64,000 bases of DNA, taken from assembly GCA_014925825.1 (NCBI GenBank), contig JACGCK010000020.1, forward strand, positions 453,192 through 517,191, in the 5' to 3' direction. The notes beneath the pieces are model-generated. The model had not been told where the DNA came from. It saw only the letters and a program-made list of their open reading frames with translations, and searched no databases. Below are positions 23,123 to 34,612 of this stretch, piece by piece; within the stretch, counting starts at the first letter, position 1; each line of letters begins with the position of its first letter. This stretch comes from Pholiota molesta. Lineage: Eukaryota; Basidiomycota; Agaricomycetes; Agaricales; Strophariaceae. The position numbers were made by a program, and so were the translations under genes.

Positions 23123-25215
23123 TTGCAAACGCGCCGTGTATACTGGCGTAACAACTTTTCCACGCTATTTACTCCCACGATGTACCATGTGACCAATATA
23201 CACGACGCGTCCGCGCGTCTGCCCGCCGCAAACATAACTCCCTGCTCAAATTACGTGCGAGCTGAGACTTCTCATGTCATAATCTCGGAGGACTAAGGCT
23301 CTATATACTCCTTATAAGCTTAATACACACATTCCTTGAATAATTATTCTATGTATTGGAATACTCCTGGTACAGGTGTCTCTGGCTACTGTTCTGCTGC
23401 TTTCTCCCCAATACCTTCCTATCACAGCTCTCAGGCAACATATAAGAACCTCTCAAAGTTTAAACGAAAGGCATAGGGTAAAGAAAATACTCCAGCACCG
23501 GCAGATCACCGCAAACACGGACAGATGTCACCACTATTAACTATTACTGACAAGGTTGAAAATTTTCATGGCTTTATCAGACATGAACTCAATTGGATAT
23601 TCAAAAATCCGCTCTTATATGCTTCCCGCAAGCTTGAAATTTTTTAGACCATGCTCGATGCCCATGACTCTCACCTCAACCAGTGGAAGATTTGGCGTAA
23701 ATCTATCATGGCTATAACCAAAAATTTCTTCGAGAGGAGAATTTCATAACAAAAATTGAGTACCTTCTGGTAGAAATAATTTATATCGAGCTCTGACGGT
23801 TGAATCGGCTATGGTGAAGCAATATAATACGGCGAGGACGCGTAAATACTACATCTGAGGGGTCTCTAATTAACGACGTGTCGAGGGCCGTGAGAGCGAA
23901 ATGTGATATACACGTGATGTTTTTTGTTACGCCGGTAAACCATGCGCGTTTGGAAGCAGACTAACATCTATCTACATACATCTACAAGAGACTAAGGCCG
24001 GTAAGCGATGACCACGATAGACCATTTGGGTATGTAGAATGTATGAAGAGGTAATTATAAAATGAAAATGATTTAATGAAAGTTGGTGAAAATGGAAGGA
24101 GTAAAAGTCATCAGTACACCGCCAAATGGCAAACATGTGACTGAAACCTGGATTCGGAAACCTGTCAGGGACATCGTTCCATCTGGGCCGAAAATGTGTA
24201 ACCCAGCCTACAATCTGCCTAATGACACCATGTCTCCAGGATGGTCTGACAATGACATTTTCCCAAAACCTGTGGACAGCTGGGGGCGCAGCTTTGGATC
24301 CTGGCATCTGCTAGCAGCAATTTTTCCATTTTCCTTACTTTTCATTTATTACACACTTCCAAGCAGAGTAGTAATGACTGGATAATAGCAATGATATATA
24401 TTCAGACTATCAATAATACATGAGTAATAGTACCTGCTATATATCTACGGCACATCTACATTAAACAGAATGGACTGGCCCAGGCCAACACATACCCTGC
24501 AGAACACAGCACCTATGGTCTGGTGTGCAAGGCCATCCTTCAAAATCTGCATTTGTGGTTGTGAATCTTTGTCAACTTCAATATTAGATGATAGCATGGC
24601 ACGGCTTACCTTAGCTAGCTCTACTCATATCCCCCATGCTATGTTGTTCCGTAGATTGCCCGCTATAGCCGGAACAATGCCCTTGGAAGTTGGTGTTGAG
24701 GTGGTGTCGGTACAGGCCCTTGAAGCTCTAAAAAAAAACATATAATGGGATAATGTAAGCACAAGATATGAGTGACAGAGGTAAGCCAAATGCACGACGT
24801 GAGTGTTGAGAACTAGAGAGAGCTCTGAGAAGTTAGAACATTGCGAGACCAGTGAGTGACACCGAGAGTGGTGACATGTCGAGCCAGTTCAGGTTTGTCA
24901 GACGCATTACAGCAGCAGCAGCAGGATAGAAGACAAGCACTGCCTACAAACACAAATAACAGAGACACAGTGGAGAGGCAGAGAATCCAATGACGAGAGT
25001 AATGGTTGAAGGGAGAACGACGGTTTGAATTTTGCTGGTTGAAACTTGGTCACACGTATACTGTCGGAGTTTAAATGACTCGGTTGATTTTGAACAAGTG
25101 TAACGCACGGCCCCTTCGCATTGAGCTCACAATCCATACTTTCCTGCCAATGTAATAATTTCAGAGTACTCTATAACTATATTTTAAGCTATTAAACTCT
25201 TCATTTTTTAGCTAC

Positions 25216-25250
25216 ACAGGGTGATTTAGTATCTAACGGAAATCACAACC
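25216..25250 (+). mobile_element. Left terminus of the hAT transposon
   Basis: CAGGGTGATTTAG followed by CTAACGG fits the CAGGG-type ends common in hAT elements. The same end recurs at 33775 and 42274. The matching right end was not found, probably lost with the truncations. Note the shared words ACAGGGTG and CTAACGG in the small element at 51974-52031. Confidence 0.45.
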
Positions 25251-25532
25251 TCAGGATATTCAGAGCTGGGTATGAAACCTGCGAGCAAGCTGCTAAATTG
25301 CTGACACGGCCCTGTATGGCATCAGGCAGCAGAAACCTGCTATTTATGCCGAACACACATTGATCAAATAGCTGTCAAGCGATGTTTGGCTCCAGATGCC
25401 ATCGAGCTGTTGTTCATTTGGCGGTGTACTGGGTGCATCAAAACCCTTATGGGGAAAAGCTACCAGACTGTGGTTTGAATTAGTGATGTGTGTGCTGTAC
25501 ACACGAGTACCTGGTATGATACCGGGTATGGT

Positions 25533-25563
25533 ACCAGGTAGTAAGTACCTGGTACTACCTGGT
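25533..25563. repeat. GGTACC-rich hairpin inside each unit
   Basis: ACCAGGTAGT (25533-25542) pairs with ACTACCTGGT (25554-25563), within a 60-base run of TACCTGGTA-like words starting near 25506. It is identical in copies 2 and 3. It makes open frames on both strands that should not be read as genes. Confidence 0.7.
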
Positions 25564-27074
25564 ATGTGTGAAATACCCATCCCAAAGCTGTCCCACACTG
25601 CCAGGAGGGATGTGGGAACCAAGATTATGATGTGGGAATCAAGATTATCAACTGGTGCAATACATGAATCATGATTGTTGAATCTGCACCCCCTCTGCTC
25701 CTTCCGCCCACTGTTTGCCTTGTGTATGCAGAAAAAATGGCTTCAATAGATAGACATTAGGCTACCATGATAAATAAATGTCTGCCACCACAGATTGACT
25801 GAATATAAATATAATGGGAACATATTCTAAATGCAGACTCTTTCTTAGTAATTCCTTACTGTATATGGCTTTCTGTTCACTGCAACTGTCAATGAGTGTT
25901 CATTGTAAACTGATAGGACACTCTAAATATCAATAAGAATCATTCACATTCGCATGAGACACTTCTCAATCAATGTACTGGCAATCAAGTTGAATTGCTT
26001 ATTTTAAGTGAGAGCACAGATAGTGGTGATTGAATGAGCTCCATCCTTTACCATGCCCCCTAAATCTAATACTCAATGCAGCTGGATATGCACTTTATTC
26101 TATGATCATCCCTGCCAAGCTGATAATTCCCATCTTAGTGGTGACAAGTTGAAAGTCTACTGTATGCAGTGCTTTGACAAAGCTCTGCGAGAACTTAAAC
26201 ATGAAGAAGATGCTAGGGTTGCCAGAAGCAAGCAAGAGCAACCCCAGGCAGAGAGCATTCTACAAGAAACCAGTACATCTTATTTATTTACTATATAGAT
26301 AATGCTACCAACAATAATTTTTAGTATTTGCAAACAACTCTTTCATCCATCAAGCAGTGCATCAATTGCATGTCCAGACACTTGCTAATCACCTAATCCA
26401 ATGTGCGCTTCAACCTCAGAGTGTCATTCAAAGGGCTGTAGAATACAAAGTGAACTTTAAGGGAAAAGGACCAGCAGTAGCATCTCCCTCAAGAAGAGAT
26501 AGATTTCCTAAACATTCAGAAGCTGGTAATTAATATAATTTCTGAATCCAGCTCACCTTCATATTTTGCTCAAATTCTTCCATATAGATTTATCTAATAT
26601 GCCTGTGGATTTAAACATCGACCATTTACTTCAATCACATTGCTATTATCCATACAATTTATCTAGTATAACAGCTGGATCAAATTTTGCTTTGGGTTCA
26701 AGATCCCAAGTTGGAACTAGGCTGCCTTTTGTATATGCAGACAGCCTTGGTTCTTCTGATTCTATATCTGCAGCTGGCAGACTATTGACCTGGCCTTCTC
26801 CCACACCTTCTTTGCACCCACCATTCAGAGTGGCTCTGTCACAGGTTCGGCTCCTCTAAGGCACCATGCTTCTTCTCCTGCCATTCCCATGTCTATATCA
26901 AATATACTGAGCACAAGACCTCTGATTTCTTGGACTCCAGAGCACAGAAAGCTTTTTGAAAAGAAAATTGTATAATGTGCATGACAGCATCGGCTGGATT
27001 TCCTTTGGGTTGGATGGAAAATCCGGAATGGAAATTGTTTTGCAATGAATTTATCCCAGGTGCACACACCATTA

Positions 27075-29385
27075 GTGTTTGCAGGTCCAGTTACAAGACT
27101 GGAAAAAGACCAGAAAAAAAAACAGACCATAGCCACAGTGGACCAAAAATAGAATGGACTGATTGCTGCAACCACAGTCCGGTCCACAGTCTTTCCTAAT
27201 TCTCCAAATCAAAAGACCAATAAAAACCAGTTAGGACTGGTTGCAACTGGTCTTTCCATGAGGTTTTTTGTAGTGTAGTAGAGCATTAATAATCCTTTTG
27301 AACAATGCCAAAACCATATTTTTATGCATAAGAATTGACAAAGATATTAATAGTTTATGATCAACTGAGTATTTTGGGTGCTTATACGCTTTTGTGTGCG
27401 TTTCAGCCAATAAGTGTTCGTACCTTTTGCAAACTTGTAAATATATGAAGAAGATATACATCTACCAAATGCATTTTAGACCTAAGCAATTGAGCAGTAT
27501 TTGACTGAGTTATAATTAAATTGATGATCACTACATCACCAGACTACTAACAAGATGCTTTTGCCAGTGTTTCATTCATTAAGTAAGCTAGCCTTTTGCA
27601 AACCAAGGTCAAGGTAGAACATCTAAATAACTATTTAATGAGCTCTTACACATAATCACAGGATGCACTACCAAATAAAGGCGTGTCTTTTATTTGGTAT
27701 TTATGTTGTAATTCATTTACATCTGAGACCAGATATTGTACAGTAATTTACCTATGAAATATTTGTTATGAGTCAATAAATAAAAAGGCCTGATGTCTTT
27801 GGTACATATGCGATAAGATATTTGAAGTATATCAAGCACATGAACTTTGTAGATTTATCTGGTACAGTTATTGTCACATGCATCACAATAACATATAGAA
27901 TATATGCACGGGATATTTTTGGTACATACTATTTAGACCTTGACATATGCATGAACTATGAATACATTAGCCATGTTTATTTGGAGCCAAATTGTAAGCT
28001 ATAGGGACAGTTAATAGGCAGATTATTTGAAGTACATGTCAATTTAAAGTTCCCAAATTTCGGCAATCCTGCACAATTTCTGAAATTGCTATGTGCAAAT
28101 TTGAGCAATCTCACACAAATTCTGAAATTGCCGTATGTGCAATTTCCAAGTGCGCAAATTTGCGCAATCTCACGCAAATTTTTGCATGCAAATTCGTGCA
28201 ATCCTGTGCAAGCCACAAATTCAAGATTTGCACACCTATTCCAAATTTGCACACTCGAAAATTGCACACACAGCAATTTCAGAAATTGCATGGGATTGTG
28301 CAAATTTGCACACTTGGAAATAATTTGCTACATGCAAATTCTGAAATTGCCATATGCACGATTTGTGCAAATTCACGCAATCCTGCACAAACCGCAATTT
28401 CAAGATTTGTGCATCTATCCCAAATTTGCACACTCAAAAATTGTGTGCACAGCAATTTCAAAATTTGCGCAGGATTGCGCAAATTTGTGCGCTTGGAAAT
28501 TGTGCATATGGCAATTTCAGAATTTGCGTGAGATTGTGCAAATTTGCACACAATTGCGGATATGGCAATTTCAGAACTTCTGTGACATTGCACAAATTTG
28601 CACACTAGGGAATTGTGCAAGATTGTCCAATTTTGTGCATAGCAATTTCAGATATTGCGCAGGATTGCTGAAATTTGCACACTTTAAATTGACATGTACT
28701 TCAAATAAGCTACCTAATAACTGTCCCTATAGCTTACAATTTGGCTTCAAATAAATGTGGCTAATTTATCCATAGTTCATGCATATGTCAAGGTCTAAAT
28801 ATGTACCAAAAATATCATGTGCATATATTCTATATGTTGTTGTGATGCATGTGACAATAACCATACCAGATAAATTTACAAAGTTCATATGCTTGATATA
28901 TTTCAAATATCTTATTGCATATGCACCAAATATATCAGGCCTTTTTATTTATTGACTCATAACAAATATCTCATTGATAAATTACTGCACAATATCTGGT
29001 CTTAGATGTAAATAAATTACCACATAAATACCAAATAAAAAACACACCTTTATTTAGTAGCGTGTCCTGTGAATATTTGGCTAGGAAATCATTGAGATAT
29101 GGGCAAATGTGCTCAAGTAGTCCAATTTCTACTATATAAATGGTTTCTATAGGTAAAATCCAGACTAAAATGCTGGTTCAGACCGGTCTACAACCAGTTC
29201 TCAACCAGTCTTAGCTAGGACTGGTTGAGACTGGTTTTTGTCAGTTGCTGAACCAAGACCAACATAAACCAGTCTATGTTGGTCTTCATCAGTTTTTTGC
29301 AGTCTTGAGACTGCCCTAGACTAGTCTTGGTCTTGGTCTTGCCAAATATGGGCAAAAGACCAGACCAGACTGGACCTGCAAACAC
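27075..29385. mobile_element. Foldback-type TA-flanked element, copy 1 (2311 bp)
   Basis: Begins GTGTTTGCAGG and ends with its complement CCTGCAAACAC, directly flanked by TA on both sides (27073-27074 and 29386-29387). Long subterminal zones are packed with GACTGG/CCAGTC words. Inner arms of about 400 bases (27657-28055 and 28679-29075) are imperfect inverted copies of one another, and the central ~620 bases are an array of AAATTTGCAC-like words. It has no coding potential, so it must be non-autonomous. It interrupts the hAT gene between the blocks ending AHT and starting near VLTNQ, so it is younger than the hAT insertion. Confidence 0.85.
28056..28678. repeat. AAATTTGCAC-rich quasi-palindromic array
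   Basis: This is the loop of the foldback element. Words such as GCAAATTTGCACAC, GAAATTGC and TGCGCAAATTTG recur every 15-30 bases in both orientations, so most of the array can pair with itself. It keeps both strands open in several frames, giving misleading long open frames rich in Cys, Asn, Phe and Ala. Equivalent arrays lie in copies 2 and 3. Confidence 0.85.
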
Positions 29386-30357
29386 TATGCATTATTGATC
29401 TCATGCAAGGTTCTCACTAACCAGATTCTAACAAGTGTTGTGGATAACTTTCGAATCAAAGTAAAGAAAGAGTTGAAGTGACAAGAGGCTACACTGCAAA
29501 GCAACAGTTGGAGTGGTGTCAATAATCATCATCTTATTGCATTTATGATTATTGTGAATAAAAAGGTGTCTTTCATATTTGATCTACTATCCATTGTCCG
29601 ATAACAAATCTTTATTCAATTATATACTAGGTGCAAACTGTCAAGGTTTGCAACACAACCAAGGAGCATAAAAAGGCCGAGCTATACCTTGAAGATATTG
29701 AAGAAGTATATAGGAAATTATTGGATGAGTGAAAGGTCATTGTTGTGGGCCTTGTTACAGATGCTTCAGGAGAGGCCAGGAAAGCTCACTGGCTTTTTGC
29801 TAATAGATATCCTCCAGTGGTCATCACTGACTGTTATGCACACCAAGTAAGGCTATTTTATTTCTGGGCTACTTGTTCTACTAATATTATATCTTATCTA
29901 GATAAATCTAATCATTGGTGACTACTTTTGCTCCAAATCAGATTCACTTCAGTACACCGAGTCAGCTTCACAGCTTATTTCCTGGCTGTGAAGTAAATCA
30001 AGAATCCTCATGCATCTTCCTCTTGCTGTCCTGTGGGCAGTTATCACATGATGGATAGCTCACTATACATCATATCAACATCTCCTGCTGCTTTATCCAT
30101 ATCTTAAAAGCCTTGCCTTGAATGATCTTTTGTTATCTGAAGAAGACAAGGTTTTTATCTCTGGTGATGCAGCCGCGAAGCATAAAGGACATGAAATGCT
30201 CAATATTATCAACAACACTTCTTTTTGGCATAGTATAGCCTTGTATGTTTCTTTTCTTCACTAAGTTACTATGCTAACTGATTTACAGAGTTGCTTGTTT
30301 TCTGGAATCACTAGCTGTTGCCACAAATGTTGTTCAGAGTGCATTTTGCCAACTCGA

Positions 30358-31697
30358 TCTGTGGGTACCTGTGACCTGACATGTGGGAACACTTGCAAAA
30401 AACCTAACCCACAGATCCGGATCACCTGTTCCCATAGGTCCATGTGAGTCCAGGTTTGGAATTCTGTAATGACAGGTATCTGTGGCTGACCTGTGGCCTA
30501 CATCACCTCAGGTTGTAAAAATTTGTAGCATAATATATCTTCAAAAGTCCTTTTTAACAGTACCAAAATCATAATTTTAGCTCATGAATTGACAGACTTG
30601 TTCATAGTTTCAATTCACTAAGTACTGTAGTATTTCAGTTGATTCAGCCAGGGGTGTGACCTGTGACCAGTTGGACACAATTTTGAAAGTGGCCAACTTT
30701 GTGGTGACCTGGGACTGGCCGAAAATTCAGCCAAAAGCTCAAATGAGGCAAAAAAAACTTGGTTTACCAGCACCCGCAGGGCAAATTTTTTTGGAGGTCT
30801 TTCAGCCACTTTTTTGCAGTGGCCAGAATTACTGTGACATGGGACAACCAACCAAATTGCGGCCAGGCCAAGAGGCCTGTGACCTGTGATGGCCAAATCA
30901 ACCAAAATACTATAGTATTTTGGGCACTTAAAACACTTTTGCTCGTGTTTCAGCCATTAAGTGCCCGTACCCTTCGCAAATTTTACCATAGATAAAAGTT
31001 GTATATATCTATAGGTCACTTTTAAGACCTTGCTAATTAAATAATATCTGACTGAATTATAATCAAATTAATGTTTCTACTCTTTTTGAAGACTGACAAG
31101 ACGCTTTTGCCCACATTTCAGTAGTTAAGTGCCCTCACCTTTCGCAAAATTCATCATAGGTAAAGGTACTATATATCTACACAACACAGCTTAAATCTTG
31201 TTAATCAAATAATATTTGACTTAGTTATAAGCAAATCAATGTGTGTTGCTGTTCTTGCCTACTAACAAGTCGGTTTTGTTAATGTTTCATTCGCTACATA
31301 AGCTAGCCTTTTGCAAGCTTAGGTCCAAATAAATCTTTAAAATACCTACGGGTTAAGTTTTAATCATATTTTTCCATGGAGAACTCAGTGAGATATAACC
31401 AAATTTGTTGAACTAGTGATATTGAGATTGATAATCATAAACTAGTATTTACATTAGATGTGTCACATATAAATTGTATATATCAGTGACAGGTAATCAC
31501 AGGTAAACCTGTGAGTACCTGCATTGACCTGTCTACATGCAGGTACCTGCCAAACTCATGAAAACCTGTAGGTCTTGACCTGTGAGTCCAGGTGAACCAT
31601 GGGAACAAACCCATACAGATCCAGGTATAAATTTTTGAGTAAGAAATACCCATGGGTATGGGTCCAGGTGATCCATGGGTTGACTCATGTCCAGCCT
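30358..31697. mobile_element. CAGGT-rich inserted element, copy 1
   Basis: The hAT frame breaks off after TTTTGCCAACTCGAT at 30357. From there to 31697 the DNA is dominated by CCTGTGG/ACCTGCAGG words at the two ends. The interior holds three copies of the ~155 bp degenerate module. The right end, CATGTCCAGCCT followed by TA, is related to the AGGCTGAGC terminus of the element at 32957. The left terminus is degenerate, so its boundary is set by where the hAT similarity stops. Confidence 0.55.
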
Positions 31698-32084
31698 TAT
31701 GTGGGTGTGATGGTGATAGGCACTGAAGCAAATGGGGCAGCAGTGCCCACAAGAGATGATGAAGGGATTGGGGAATGGGACAATGAAGGAAAGACCCAGG
31801 TAGCAGGAAATCCACCTGGTATGTCACTGCCGCCTTCTCTTCATCCCCCTCTGACCACTTCCCACCCCAACCCACTCACAGCACACCACTGGTGACAGGT
31901 TTTCCACCCAAGCCCCAGCATTCCAATGCAGGCAATGACCATTACCAGCCCACTACCACCCTCACTCGCACATGGCCATGACAAGCAGGGCACACTTGTT
32001 GAGGCTGGTGCCCTTGTCCACTTCCAGTTGGACAAGGGCACAATGGGTATGTTTCTTTTTCTTGCCATGTGTGCCACCTCTCTA

Positions 32085-32954
32085 GTGTTTGCAGGTCTGG
32101 TCTGGTCTGGTCTTTTGCCCATATTTGGCATAACAAAGACCAAAACTGGTCCAGGGCAGTCTCAAGACTGCAAAAGACCAACAAAGACTGACATAGACTG
32201 GTTTACATCGGTCTTGGGCAGTCCAGCAACCAAAAAAACTGGTCTCAACCAGTCCTAGTAAAGACTGGTTGAGAACTGGTTGTAGATCAGTCTGGACCAG
32301 CATTTTAGGCTGGATTTTACCTGTAGAAACCATTTAAATAGTAGAAATTAGACTACTTGAGCGCATTTGCTTATATCTCAATGAGTTCTTAACCGAATAT
32401 TATGTAAAAATGCTCATTAAATAGGTATCTTAATTTTCTACCTTGGCCCCTGGTTTGCAAAAGGTAGCTTACTTAAGGAAGGAAACATTGGCAAAAGTGT
32501 CTTGTAGTAGTCTGGTAAGGTACAGATTATCAATTTTATTATAGCTCAGTCAAATATTGTTTGATTACTTAGGTCTAAAATGAATTTGGTAGATAAACAT
32601 GCCCTCCATGTATGTGCAAGTTTGCAAAGGGTATTGGCAATCAATGGTGGAAACACAGGCAAAAGCGTTTATAAGCACCCAAAATACTCAGTTGATCATA
32701 AACTATTAGTATCTTCATCAATTCTTATGCTAAAAATATGATTTTAACATTGTTTGAAATGGTTGTTAATGGTCTACTACACTACAAAAAATTTCGCAGG
32801 AAGACTGCTTGAAACCGGTCCTAACCAGTTTTTATTGGTCTTTTGATTTGGAGAATCAGGAAAGAGTGTGGACTGGACCACAGTTGTGGTCTTGATCAGT
32901 CTGTTCTATTTTCGGTCCACTGTGGTTATGGTCCAGTCTTTTTCCGGTCCTTTT
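32085..32954. mobile_element. Short relative of the foldback element, inverted, copy 1
   Basis: Starts at TA with GTGTTTGCAGGTCTGG, the same terminus as the foldback element, and runs in the opposite orientation. Its first ~300 bases resemble 29385 back to 29080, and its last ~170 resemble the reverse complement of 27090-27280. The long arms and AAATTTGCAC loop are missing, giving an 870 bp internal-deletion form. Its far terminus is not seen because the next element begins at 32957. Confidence 0.7.
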
Positions 32955-32956
32955 TA

Positions 32957-33762
32957 AGGCTGAGCATGGGTGCGGGTCCACAAAGGTAACCCGCAGGTAT
33001 ACCCGTGGGAATACCTGCGGGTCCAGTGATCCGCGGATCCGGGTCACCCGTGACCATGGGTCGGCGCAGATCCAGGTATGACTTTCGGCGTTGGCAGGTT
33101 TACCTGCGGGTACCTTCGGGTCGATCCATAAGTTGGAGCTCCGCTTCAATCGACTCAACCAACATCCAACGGGGAGATTTCTCGTACCCTGCTCACCACC
33201 CGCGCTCATCGCCCATGCTCATCAGCCACGCTCACCGCGCCCACCGCACTCCCGCGCACCAATGACAAAGGAAGGGGAGGAGAGAGCAAGGGGAGACCCG
33301 GGAGCGGGAGACCCACAAGGTACGCCCCCCTACGCATTCCGCCCTCGCTCGCCGCTGACCACGACCGCTCCCCACAGCCTCCATGCACGCCAACGAGGCG
33401 CTACGGCCAGGCCCCCGCTCGATACGCGCCCGCCCGCGACATCGTGTCATGTCACCCGCCCGCGACGTTGTGCCACATCACCCGCCCGCGACATCGTGCC
33501 GCGGCGCTCGCACACGACGACAACGGCCCCGCACTGCCTGCCACGTCGTCCCGCGGCGCACGACACCATGACGACCAAAGCCCCGCCCCTCCCGCGACAT
33601 CGTGCTGCGGCGCACGCGCACGATGACAACGGCCACCCGACACCCGCCATGTCGTCCCGTCCCGCCCCCCGCTCGCTGTGCACCTGGCGTGCCACGTCAC
33701 CCACCCGCGACATTATGCCGTGGCGCCCGCACACGATGACATACTGCCCGTTATGTCGTCCC
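32957..33762. mobile_element. GC-rich AGGCTGAGC element, truncated copy 1
   Basis: Follows a TA at 32955-32956 and begins AGGCTGAGCATGGGTGC. CGGGTACC-type words come next, then a GC-rich core with repeated CACCCGCCCGCGACAT. It stops at 33762 where unit 2 starts. The complete form is at 50015-51310. Confidence 0.8.
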
Positions 33763-34612
33763 ATTTTTAGCTACACAGGGTGATTTAGTATCTAACGGAA
33801 ATCACAACCTCAGGATATTCAGAGCTGGGTATGAAACCTGCGAGCAAGCTGCTAAATTGCTGACACGGCCCTGTATGGCATCAGGCAGCAGAAACCTGCT
33901 ATTTATGCCGAACACACATTGATCAAATAGCTGTCAAGCGATGTTTGGCTCCAGATGCCATCGAGCTGTTGTTCATTTGGCGGTGTACTGGGTGCATCAA
34001 AACCCTTATGGGGAAAAGCTACCAGACTGTGGTTTGAATTAGTGATGTGTGTGCTGTACACACGAGTACCTGGTATGATACCGGGTATGGTACCAGGTAG
34101 TAAGTACCTGGTACTACCTGGTATGTGTGAAATACCCATCCCAAAGCTGTCCCACACTGCCAGGAGGGATGTGGGAACCAAGATTATGATGTGGGAATCA
34201 AGATTATCAACTGGTGCAATACATGAATCATGATTGTTGAATCTGCACCCCCTCTGCTCCTTCCGCCCCACTGTTTGCCTTGTGTATGCAGAAAAAATGG
34301 CTTCAATAGATAGACATTAGGCTACCATGATAAATAAATGTCTGCCACCACAGATTGACTGAATATAAATATAATGGGAACATATTCTAAATGCAGACTC
34401 TTTCTTAGTAATTCCTTACTGTATATGGCTTTCTGTTCACTGCAACTGTCAATGAGTGTTCATTGTAAACTGATAGGACACTCTAAATATCAATAAGAAT
34501 CATTCACATTCGCATGAGACACTTCTCAATCAATGTACTGGCAATCAAGTTGAATTGCTTATTTTAAGTGAGAGCACAGATAGTGGTGATTGAATGAGCT
34601 CCATCCTTTACC

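Larger units (their letters stand above)
22692..25202. other. Intergenic interval before the large repeat
   Basis: It contains the second 33-nt motif, a perfect-looking hairpin and AT-rich DNA. A 42-codon open frame (about 23526-23651, beginning MSPLLTITDKVENFHGF) might be a relic exon. Overlapping frames on opposite strands at 23972-24385 cannot be told apart by eye. The stretch 24890-24920 contains a short CAG run. No gene is supported. Confidence 0.4.
26053..30357 (+). pseudogene. Decayed hAT transposase (BED-like finger, DUF659), copy 1
   Basis: Exon 1 (26053-) carries a BED-like start with Cys pairs (CMQCFDKAL). The next gives NHLIQCALQPQSVIQRA, then LPFVYADSLGSS and TASAGFPLGWMENPEWKLFC, where hAT proteins of fungi have the same block. 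The frame is then split by the 2.3 kb foldback insertion. After it, VLTNQILTSVV and WSGVNNHHLIAFM resume, then the DUF659 centre LVTDASGEARKAHWLFANRY with VITDCYAHQ and, across an intron, INLIIGDYF. The last hAT-like block is FLESLAVATNVVQSAFCQL. In-frame stops (after KKIV, in KVKKELK and in the E-K-V region) and a frame shift before TASAG make it inactive. The C-terminal dimerisation region is missing or beyond recognition. Such transposases cut and paste DNA with 8 bp target duplications. Confidence 0.8.
25203..33762 (+). repeat. Tandem 8.5 kb unit, copy 1
   Basis: First of three head-to-tail copies of a nested transposon block (8560 bases). It starts 13 bases before the hAT left end at 25216 and stops inside a GC-rich TA-flanked element at the bases GTCGTCCC. 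Copies 1 and 3 differ by only a few bases, apart from the extra material after copy 3. The left flank of copy 1 is unique sequence. Confidence 0.95.

Noticed and set aside
23972..24385. Complementary open frames of about 100 codons on both strands
   Set aside because: Neither has a domain or clear exon boundaries, and coding strand cannot be decided by eye.
25344..25674. Paired open frames on both strands near the hAT left end
   Set aside because: They cross the GGTACC hairpin cluster and show no protein family signal.
28086..28754. Overlapping long open frames on both strands, repeated in all three units
   Set aside because: They arise from AAATTTGCAC-like words without stops in several frames; composition (Cys, Asn, Phe, Ala) simply mirrors the repeat and there is no domain.
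33091..33783. Pro/Ala/Thr/His-rich frame that seems to span a unit junction
   Set aside because: It is the truncated GC-rich element; the counterpart in the complete copy reads differently after the breakpoint.
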